Positions 56,308 through 64,000 of a DNA stretch of 64,000 nucleotides are shown here, piece after piece. The DNA is from Bufo bufo (lineage: Eukaryota; Chordata; Amphibia; Anura; Bufonidae). Position 1 is the stretch's first letter; every line of letters starts with the position of its first letter. Where the stretch lies: positions 163,649,183 through 163,713,182 of the forward strand of contig NC_053394.1 in NCBI RefSeq assembly GCF_905171765.1, in the 5' to 3' direction. The notes below the pieces were generated by a model. It saw nothing but the letters and a program-made list of their open reading frames with translations, did no database searches and was not told the origin of the DNA. The position numbers were made by a program, and so were the translations under genes.

Positions 56308-59300
56308 ATGGCGGTACCCGCTCTGCTGACTCTAGCGACCATTAATGTCGCCAGCATTAAGTCGGATGCGGCTCGTTTCACAGCCTTCGATTTTCTCAGC
56401 CGTGTTGAAGCTGACATTTTGTTTTTGCAAGAGACCAGGCTGCCAGATTTGGCAGCGATTTATAAAGCCAAGAGGGAGTGGAGACCAGGGCCCTCCTACT
56501 GGTCTCTTGCGGCTGAGCCGTATAGCGGAGTGGCGGTCCTTTTTTCCGCACCGGTAGAATGCCGACGAGTAATTGAATTAGAAATGGGGAGGTGTTTGAT
56601 CTTGGATGTCCTCATGAAGGGACAGGAACTGCGCCTGATTAATATCTACGGGCCCCAGTCCAGGTGGGACAGGAAATGTCTCTTTATGAGGATTAAGCCT
56701 TTCCTTTTTACAAGCCGGCAGGTGGTTTTTGGTGGGGACTTTAATACTGTCACAAGGCCCCAAGACAGGGGAGGCACCAGAAACCGGCTGACTTATGATA
56801 GTATTTTTCTGAATAGAGTAGCTAGTGAGGCTCGTCTGGAGGATGTCCACATTAGGCATACCCCAGGCCACGGGGGTTTCACTTTCTATAGAGGTAGTCA
56901 GATCAGGTCTAGAATAGATAGGTTTTATTTGAAGGAGGAGGCTACCTTTTCGCCCTTAAGGGTTGTGGAGGTGGAATTCTCCGATCACTGTTTGATTATG
57001 TTTTCTCTGAATATTTCAGAATCCCCCCAAATGGGAAGAGGTTATTGGAAGCTGAATTCGGGTGTCTTGGAGGAAGCAGAGGTGAGACAATCCTTTGAGG
57101 ACTTCCTTCAGAGTCAGGTACCTTTACTGGATCTCTGTGATACTAAGTCAGAGTGGTGGGAGATATTCAAAGATCGGGCTGCAAAGTTCTTCCGCCGGCT
57201 CTCGAGCCTCAGGTCCCTGGACAGGTACCGCCTGTATCAGGGTCTGAGGAGGAAACTCGAGCATCTGGTCTCGACTGGTGGTAGCTGCGAGGATATCTCC
57301 AGGGTGAAATCTTTGCTCAAGAGGTGCCAGTATGATAGGCACACATCTTTAGTTTTTGAGAGGGACTTCGGGAGGTACCGCTCGCCCGACCCCTACAGAA
57401 ATTGTAAGATGTCAGTGAAGAGTAAGTTAATAACAGGACTGGTCGATAGTACGGGGTCTCTGAACAGGTCCAGATCAGGGATCCTGGAAGTCGTTAGATC
57501 CTTTTACTCGTGCCTCTTGGGGAGGAGGGATCTGGATCGGGACAGGATGTCGGCTTTCCTGGCTGAAGTCACCCCTGAGTCAGGAGCTCACCTCTCTTTG
57601 GACGGTTTGGTAGAAGAGATCAGGAAGGAGGAAGTTATCCTGGCGGTGGAAGGGTTAGCTCTGAAGAAGTCGCCAGGCCCGGATGGCTTAACATCAGAGT
57701 TTTATAAGGCCTTTAAGGACTCTTTATGTCCCCTCTTGACTGAGGTATTCAATGAGTGTTTATCCTCGGGCACTCTGCCTCGGTCAATGAGGAGGTCAGC
57801 TTTGATCCTTCTATCAAAGGGTAAGGATCCGAGCCGTATTGAGAACTGGCGTCCCATAGCACTTCTTAATACGGACAAAAAGATTCTGGCCAAGATACTT
57901 TTTAATAGGCTGGTGAAATTTGCACCCCAGCTCCTTTCGGTGGCTCAGCATTGCTCGGTTCCAGGCCGCAGCACTTTTAGTGCTGTACTCGGTGTCCGAG
58001 AGGCAGTGGAACAGAGTAGAGCAGGCTACTGGAGGGGGTACATGCTGTCCTTAGATCAAGCAAAGGCGTTTGATCGGGTGAACCATGAGTACCTCTGGTC
58101 GGTCCTTCTGAAGTATGGCCTGCCGGGGGGATTTGTCGATTGGTTAAAGATCTTGTATGCAGGGGCAGAGAGTTTCCCGCTTGTGAACGGTTGGTCTGGC
58201 TGCTCTTTTGAGGTTGGGTCTGGCGTCCGCCAGGGTTGTCCTTTGAGCCCGCTTTTATACGTGTTCGCGATTGATCCCTTTCTTAAGCGGATCGATCGTG
58301 GACCGTTGGCGGGAGTCGGGATGGATCGGGCGGCGCCGGAAGCCACTCTGAGGGTAGTAGCGTACGCTGACGATGTCACCATTTTCGTATCCTCAAGAGG
58401 GGAGGCGGAGTACGTGATGTCTGAAGTGGATCTCTACTCGGAGGCATCCGGGTCCATGATCAATCGGGATAAGTGTGAGAGTCTCTGGCTGGGAGGGGGT
58501 GATCCAGTTTTTGATCTCCCGGACACCCTCCCAGGGCCCCAGTCGTCAGCCAAAGTCCTAGGCATCCATTTTGGCCATGGGGACTATCCCACTCAAAATT
58601 GGGATGACAGGCTTAAGATCGCCGCTCAGAAGGCCGACCAGTGGAAGGGTTGGTCTTTGACCCTCAGGGAAAGGGTAAACCTGATCAAGGCCTACTTACT
58701 CCCTTTGCTTATCTATTTGGGTAGCGTGTGTATCTTGCCAGAGCCTCTCTGGACTCGGGTTTATAGTCTGTTCTTCCAGCTCTTATGGGGGAATAGACTG
58801 AACCTGATCAAGAGAGAAGTGACTTACCGCACGAGGAGACTAGGGGGGTTATCTATGGTCAACCCCGTGTTGTTTCTTGTAAACACCTTTGTTAAAGCGA
58901 ATCTGGCAAACCTCTGGATGGAGAGGGATTCTCCGTGGGTAGTCTCCTGCCGGGGGTGGTTTCGGCCTTTCTTCCAGGAATGGGAGACAGGAGGGCAAGT
59001 GAAGGACTTACGTACGCCTCACGGATATCTTCCGACTTACGTCACCCCGATTCTGAAGGTGATCCGCCGGTGGGGTTTGGAGGTGAGGGAGATCAGGACT
59101 CTGTCAAGGAGGTCCCTTGACGATAGGGTCTTGTTGTCCCACTTCCAGAAGCCCCTGGCCCTCAGGGATTGCCCAAGCCGGGATCTAGACAAGGGGTTAC
59201 AGTTGCTAAATTCTGCAAGGATCCCCTTGAAGTTTTGGGACTTGGCTTGGCGCTGCTTTCACGGGAGGCTGTATGTGAGGGACAACTTGAAGTACAGGAA

Positions 59301-59706
59301 CTCTGATGAAAGGGGTTGTCCCCGGGAGGAGTGTGGCTCCATACTGGAAAGTATGGATCACTTCCTGCTTCAGTGTCCCTTTAATACAGAGGTATACCAA
59401 CGGGTGGGAGCTTCCATTGGCTGGCCTAGGCTAGCCAGCCTCTCCTACGCGGAGTGGGCTTATGGAGTGCTCAGAGACATTGGTAGAAGGGACCTGTGCA
59501 CATGTTTTTTAGTCAGTATAGTGGTTAGGTTCTACACGTGGAATGCACGGTGCTTAGTTTCAACGCAGCAGAAAGTCCTCCCAGTGAACGAGGTATGTAG
59601 GAACATTCTGGGTGACCTGGTGAAGGTGCGTTCTTTGGAGTATGAGAGACTGGGCACCAGTAGGGCCTCTCTCCTCTGGAGAGGCTTTGCTTTTAGCGTG
59701 CCCTAG
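56308..59706 (+). CDS. Tx1-type LINE ORF2: APE endonuclease and reverse transcriptase
   Basis: 1132 codons without a stop, ATG at 56308. Endonuclease: TINVASIKSD, FLQETRLPD (catalytic E, about residue 40), GGDFNTV (about 142) and SDHC (about 224). RT: KSPGPDGLTSEFYK (about 453), WRPIALLNTDKKI, LDQAKAFDRVNHEYLW, VRQGCPLSPLLY and the active site AYADDVTIF (about 685). A Cys/His motif lies near residue 1003 (CPREECGSILESMDHFLLQC). It nicks the target and reverse-transcribes LINE RNA onto it. Length and motifs match full-length Tx1 ORF2, so enzymatic competence is plausible. Confidence 0.93.
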   Translation: MAVPALLTLATINVASIKSDAARFTAFDFLSRVEADILFLQETRLPDLAAIYKAKREWRPGPSYWSLAAEPYSGVAVLFSAPVECRRVIELEMGRCLILDVLMKGQELRLINIYGPQSRWDRKCLFMRIKPFLFTSRQVVFGGDFNTVTRPQDRGGTRNRLTYDSIFLNRVASEARLEDVHIRHTPGHGGFTFYRGSQIRSRIDRFYLKEEATFSPLRVVEVEFSDHCLIMFSLNISESPQMGRGYWKLNSGVLEEAEVRQSFEDFLQSQVPLLDLCDTKSEWWEIFKDRAAKFFRRLSSLRSLDRYRLYQGLRRKLEHLVSTGGSCEDISRVKSLLKRCQYDRHTSLVFERDFGRYRSPDPYRNCKMSVKSKLITGLVDSTGSLNRSRSGILEVVRSFYSCLLGRRDLDRDRMSAFLAEVTPESGAHLSLDGLVEEIRKEEVILAVEGLALKKSPGPDGLTSEFYKAFKDSLCPLLTEVFNECLSSGTLPRSMRRSALILLSKGKDPSRIENWRPIALLNTDKKILAKILFNRLVKFAPQLLSVAQHCSVPGRSTFSAVLGVREAVEQSRAGYWRGYMLSLDQAKAFDRVNHEYLWSVLLKYGLPGGFVDWLKILYAGAESFPLVNGWSGCSFEVGSGVRQGCPLSPLLYVFAIDPFLKRIDRGPLAGVGMDRAAPEATLRVVAYADDVTIFVSSRGEAEYVMSEVDLYSEASGSMINRDKCESLWLGGGDPVFDLPDTLPGPQSSAKVLGIHFGHGDYPTQNWDDRLKIAAQKADQWKGWSLTLRERVNLIKAYLLPLLIYLGSVCILPEPLWTRVYSLFFQLLWGNRLNLIKREVTYRTRRLGGLSMVNPVLFLVNTFVKANLANLWMERDSPWVVSCRGWFRPFFQEWETGGQVKDLRTPHGYLPTYVTPILKVIRRWGLEVREIRTLSRRSLDDRVLLSHFQKPLALRDCPSRDLDKGLQLLNSARIPLKFWDLAWRCFHGRLYVRDNLKYRNSDERGCPREECGSILESMDHFLLQCPFNTEVYQRVGASIGWPRLASLSYAEWAYGVLRDIGRRDLCTCFLVSIVVRFYTWNARCLVSTQQKVLPVNEVCRNILGDLVKVRSLEYERLGTSRASLLWRGFAFSVP

Positions 59707-60315
59707 CCTAGTCATACGTTTCCTGGTGGTGGGCTGATGCTTTCACCGTAGACTTTTGTTTTGTGGGATGTTGAGCTTTGAAGAAAGGCTTACAGAGACC
59801 GAGCTTGGGCCTTCGGGTAGTTCTGTATATTAGAATATTTTGCAGTGTGTGTTAAATAGTTATGTTGTTTATGTTGTTTTTTAGGATAGAATGAGTTGGG
59901 GCTAGTTAGGTTGGGTGGGTGAGGGAAGGGGTCTTTTATTTGCTTTTAAGTGTTTTATGTGTGTATTGAAGTGGGAGGCCTGCATCTAGCCCTGGACTAT
60001 GCGGACATGGGTGGACATGGGGCGAGGGGCTAGATGTGGGTGGTGGAGGTAGGGCTGGCCTCGGACTATGCGGACACGAGAGAGACGTGAGGCGGAGGTC
60101 AGCCTTGGGTGATGGGTGAAGGGTGATGGAGTAGGTAGTGGGGGTTAGGGCTAGATTAGGGGGGTGAAGTTTGTTTTGCCTTATGTGTTATATTAGTAAA
60201 AAGGTAATATAAATAAAAAATAAATAAAAAGAATTGGTGATGGGAAAAAAATTAATGAAAAACATAAATAAATAATAAATAAATAAATATATATATATAT
60301 TTTTTGTTTGTTTTC

Positions 60316-60349
<34 letters not shown>

Positions 60350-60601
60350 GTTATTATTATTATTGTTAGTCTTATTTGCGTTTTTGTTTTATTGACGAGT
60401 AGTCAAGTTTTTCCTTTTGGGTTTTACAGCTGAACCGGCTGTGTTTCATTTCATTTTTAGCATTTGTATATAGTTTGTATATAGTTTTTTATAGGGTATT
60501 GGTATGAATGTGAGTGTGAGTGAGGCTGGGCCAGCTGAGAAGCCGTTCTGTTTTGTTTTTCTTGTCTGTAAAGTTTTGTATTTTTCTAATAAAAAAAGAG
60601 T
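59707..60601 (+). other. LINE 3' UTR
   Basis: G-rich start with GGACTATGCGGACA duplicated (about 59995 and 60063), then AT-rich sequence with a TTA microsatellite, ending TAATAAAAAAAGAG before the TSD. Confidence 0.75.
60315..60366. repeat. (TTA)n microsatellite
   Basis: About 16 TTA units with one or two TTG interruptions, within the LINE 3' UTR. Confidence 0.92.
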
Positions 60602-61868
60602 TCCCGTAACAGAGAATCTGGCCTTATGTCAGCACAGAATCAGTCTTCATGTCATAGCAGAGAATCAGGCTTCACGTCACCCACCACTGGAACAGGCCAC
60701 TGTCACACATTTAGGCCCCGGCACCCAGACAGAGGAGAGAGGTCCCGTAACAGAGAATCTGGCCTTATGTCAGCACAGAATCAGTCTTCATGTCATAGCA
60801 GAGAATCAGGCTTCACGTCACCCACCACTGGAACAGGCCACTGTCACATATTTAGGCCCAGGCACCCAGGCAGAGGAGAGAGGTCCCGTAACAGAGAATC
60901 TGGCCTTATGTCAGCACAGAATCAGTCTTCATGTCATAGCAGAGAATCAGGCTTCACGTCACCCACCACTGGAAAAGGCCACTGTCACATATTTAGGCCC
61001 CAGCACCCAGACAGAGGAGAGAGGTCCCGTAACAGAGAATCTGGCCTTATGTCAGCACAGACTCAGTCTTCATGTCATAGCAGAGAATCAGACTTCACGT
61101 CACCCACCACTGGAACAGGCCACTGTCACATATTTAGGCCCAGGCACCCAGGCAGAGGAGAGAGGTCCCGTAACAGAGAATCTGGCCTTATGTCAGCACA
61201 GAATCAGTCTTCATGTCATAGCAGAGAATCAGGCTTCACGTCACCCACCACTGGAACAGGCCACTGTCACACATTTAGGCCCCGGCACCCAGACAGAGGA
61301 GAGAGGTCCCGTAACAGAGAATCTGGCCTTATGTCAGCACAGAATCAGTCTTCATGTCATAGCAGAGAATCAGGCTTCAAGTCACCCACCACTGGAACAG
61401 GCCACTGTCACACATTTAGGCCCCGGCACCCAGACAGAGGAGAGAGGTCCCGTAACAGAGAATCTGGCCTTATGTCAGCACAGAATCAGTCTTCATGTCA
61501 TAGCAGAGAATCAGGCTTCACGTCACCCACCACTGGAACAGGCCACTGTCACATATTTAGGCCCAGGCACCCAGGCAGAGGAGAGAGGTCCCGTAACAGA
61601 GAATCTGGCCTTATGTCAGCACAGAATCAGTCTTCATGTCATAGCAGAGAATCAGGCTTCACGTCACCCACCACTGGAACAGGCCACTGTCACATATTTA
61701 GGCCCAGGCACCCAGGCAAAGGAGAGAGGTCCCGTAACAGAGAATCTGGCCTTATGTCAGCACAGAATCAGTCTTCATGTCATAGCAGAGAATCAGGCTT
61801 CACGTCACCCACCACTGGAACAGGCCACTGTCACACATTTAGGCCCCGGCACCCAGACAGAGGAGAGG
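60602..61868 (+). repeat. 141-bp tandem array, right part
   Basis: Nine units (eight exact periods from 60603 to 61730, then one that ends four bases short) in the same phase in which the left array stops. It ends at CAGAGGAGAG and passes directly into the hAT 3' flank. Confidence 0.97.
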
Positions 61869-61984
61869 TTCATTCAACTTTGGGTTGCCCCGCAATATAA
61901 TGGTAAAATGAAAATAAAAATAGCATTGAATGAGGAAGTGCCCTGGAGTAGAATAATGTATTGTTAAGGGGAGGTAGTTAATAT
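61869..61984 (-). other. 3' flank of the hAT transposase gene
   Basis: Lies between the hAT stop codon region and the 141-bp array; non-coding. If the hAT extends this far, the array belongs to its 3' non-coding region. Confidence 0.45.
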
Positions 61985-64000
61985 CTAATCTGCACAAGGG
62001 ATGGACAGGTCCCGTGGGATCCATGCCTGGTTCATTTTTATAAATGTCAGCTTGTCCACATTGGCTGTAGACAGGCGGCTGCGTTTGTCTGTAATGACGC
62101 CCCCTGCCGTGCTGAATACACGTTCAGACAAAACGCTGGCCTCCGGGCAGGCCAGCACCTCCAAGGCATAAATGGCTAGCTCTGGCCACGTGGACAATTT
62201 GGAGACCCAGAAGTTGAATGGGGCCGAACCATCAGTCAGTACGTGGAGGGGTGTGCACAGGTACTGTTCCACCATGTTAGTGAAATGTTGCCTCCTGCTA
62301 ACACGTTCCGTATCAGGTGGTGGTGCAGTTAGCTGTGGCGTGGTGACAAAACTTTTCCACATCTCTGCCATGCTAACCCTGCCCTCAGAGGAGCTGGCCG
62401 TGACACAGCTGCGTTGGCGACCTCTTGCTCCTCCTCTGCCTTCGCCTTGGGCTTCCACTGGTTCCCCTGTGACATTTGGGAATGCTCTCAGTAGCGCGTC
62501 TACCAACGTGCGCTTGTACTCGCGCATCTTCCTATCACGCTCCAGTGTAGGAAGTAAGGTGGGCACATTGTCTTTGTACCGGGGATCCAGCAGGGTGGCA
62601 ACCCAGTAGTCCGCACACGTTAAAATGTGGGCAACTCTGCTGTCGTTGCGCAGGCACTGCAGCATGTAGTCGCTCATGTGTGCCAGGCTGCCCAGAGGTA
62701 AGGACAAGCTGTCCTCTCTGGGAGGCGTATCGTCATCGTCCTGTGTTTCCCCCCAGCCACGCACCAGTGATGGGCCCGAGCTGCTTTGGGTGCCACCCCG
62801 CTGTGAACATGCTTCATCCTCATCCTCCTCCACCTCCTCCTCATCCTCGTCCTCCTCGTCCTCCAGTAGTGGACCCTGTCTGGCCACATTTGTACCTGGA
62901 CTCTGCTGTTGCAAAAAACCTCCCTCTGAGTCACTTCGAAGAGACTGGCCTGAAAGTGCTAAAAATGACCCCTCTTCCTCCTCTTCCTCCTGGGCCACCT
63001 CCTCTTCCATCATCGCCCTAAGTGTTTTCTCAAGGAGACATAGAAGTGGTATTGTAACGCTGATAACGGCGTCATCGCCACTGGCCATGTTGGTGGAGTA
63101 CTCGAAACAGCGCAACAGGGCACACAGGTCTCGCATGGAGGCCCAGTCATTGGTGGTGAAGTGTGTCTGATCCGCAGTGCGACTGACCCGTGCGTGCTGC
63201 AGCTGAAACTCCACTATGGCCTGCTGCTGCTCGCACAGTCTGTCCAGCATATGCAAGGTGGAGTTCCACCTGGTGGGCACGTCGCATATGAGGCGGTGAG
63301 CGGGAAGGCCGAAGTTACGCTGTAGCGCAGACAGAGTGAACGCCGGAAGCGCGAACAGACGGCCCGCACTTTATGCAGCAGCTCTGACATGTCGGGGTAG
63401 TTGCGAATGAACTTCTGCACCACCAAATTCAGCACATGCGCCAGGCAAGGGATGTGCGTCAAACCGGCTAGTCCCAGAGCTGCAACGAGATTTCGCCAAT
63501 TATCGCACACCACCAGGCCGGGCTTGAGGCTCACCGGCAGCAACCACTCGTCGGTCTGTTGTTCTATACCCCGCCACAACTCCTGTGCGGTGTGGGGCCT
63601 GTCCCCCAAACATATGAGTTTCAGAACGGCCTGCTGACGTTTACCCCGGGCTGTGCTGAAGTTGGTGGTGAAGGTGTGTGGCTGACTGGATGAGCAGGTG
63701 GAAGAAGAGGAGGAGGAAACTGAGTAGGAGGAGGAGGAGACAGGAGGCAAAGAATGTTGCCCTGTGATCCTTGGCGGCGGAAGGACGTGCGCCAAACAGC
63801 TCTCAACCTGGGGCCCAGCCGCCACTACATTTACCCAGTGTGCAGTTAGGGAGATATAGCGTCCCTGGCCGTGCTTACTGGTCCACGTATCTGTGGTAGG
63901 TGGACCTTGCCACAGATGGCGTTGCGCAGTGCACACTTGATTTTATCAGACACTTGGTTGTGCAGGGAAGGCACGGCTCTCTTGGAGAAGTAGTGGCGGC
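61985..64000 (-). pseudogene. ZBED-like hAT transposase, frameshifted, continues beyond window
   Basis: Minus strand, N to C: FSKRAVPSLHNQVSDKIKCALRNAICG (near 63980-63920), TTDTWTSKHGQGRYISLT (first catalytic D, near 63885), VVCDNWRNLVAAL (second D), CLAHVLNLVVQKF (C..H), PTRWNSTLHMLDRL (RW) and the C-terminal dimerisation region with CPEASVLSERVFSTAGG (catalytic E near 62120), ending at 61985. Two frame changes are needed, near 63900 and near 63285. Two acidic low-complexity stretches (62790-62870, 62975-63015) interrupt the insertion domain. The BED zinc finger would lie outside the window. It would cut and paste hAT elements with 8-bp TSDs, but this copy cannot make a full protein. Confidence 0.85.

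Larger units (their letters stand above)
52396..60601 (+). mobile_element. Tx1-clade LINE inserted in the 141-bp array
   Basis: An 8.2-kb element flanked by TCCCGTAACAGAGA (52382-52395, 60602-60615), a phrase of the 141-bp unit, so it landed within a unit and duplicated 14 bp. It has a 5' UTR of about 200 bp, three ORFs in three frames, a long AT-rich 3' UTR and a short A-rich 3' end (TAATAAAAAAAGAG). ORF1 with three CCHC knuckles and ORF2 with APE endonuclease plus RT identify the Tx1/L1 group, known for target-specific members. Confidence 0.9.

Noticed and set aside
50441..61868. CRISPR-like array
   Set aside because: Units are long, directly tandem and without unique spacers; the context is a vertebrate genome.
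60504..61967. A second 47-residue-repeat protein gene
   Set aside because: Same array artefact; it begins in the LINE 3' UTR and ends in the hAT flank.
62172..63170. Ser/Pro-rich plus-strand proteins
   Set aside because: Antisense shadows of the hAT transposase acidic stretches.

Overview
The window looks like nuclear DNA of an anuran amphibian with a large, repeat-rich genome. This rests on the element families present: chromodomain Ty3/gypsy, Ngaro, Tx1-clade LINE, ZBED-like hAT, Tc1, TTAA-target MITEs and long palindromic GGCCTC...TTCACACG elements. It also contains one host exon, the first coding exon of a GDF2 (BMP9)-like gene. There are no bacterial operons, tRNA or rRNA genes, or CRISPR arrays. 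Most of the 64 kb is nested transposable elements. Many insertions are proven by target-site duplications (TSDs) that can be read directly. Family names come from recognition, not from a database search. Layout. 1-25 kb: MITEs, a decayed Tc1 element carrying two solo LTRs and a MITE (2.8-6.2 kb), a near-complete Tc1 element (7.3-8.9 kb), a full-length but broken gypsy provirus A (8.98-14.2 kb, 5-bp TSD), and a second provirus B on the minus strand (14.8-21.0 kb). B sits inside an older TTAA MITE and itself carries two TTAA MITEs and a solo LTR. If the gdf2-like gene is intact, 1-25,194 is its first intron, because exon 1 (25,195-25,510, minus strand) ends in a good splice donor and no second exon is present. 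A perfect 42-nt inverted copy of part of that exon lies 1.4 kb into the intron. 26.5-29.2 kb: an LTR-like sequence split by a retroelement with a 13-bp TSD and inverted terminal copies. 30-35.6 kb: minisatellites and non-autonomous hAT and palindromic elements. 35.6-43.7 kb: an 8-kb hAT-like element (8-bp TSD) sitting in a palindromic element and enclosing a complete Ngaro (tyrosine-recombinase) retrotransposon with A1-B1-A2-B2 split direct repeats. 44-50.4 kb: a minisatellite, an L1 ORF1 relic, a hAT-like end and truncated gypsy copy C. 50.4-61.9 kb: a tandem array of a 141-bp unit, split by an 8.2-kb Tx1-clade LINE with intact ORF1 and ORF2; a 14-bp TSD drawn from the repeat unit flanks the LINE. 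62-64 kb: a frameshifted ZBED-like hAT transposase running off the window. How they relate: the clearest system is the LINE inside a tandem array next to, and possibly belonging to, a hAT transposon. It recalls Xenopus Tx1L, which targets another transposon. The second is the exon/intron inverted repeat in the gdf2-like transcription unit. The other elements mostly illustrate successive insertion into one another.
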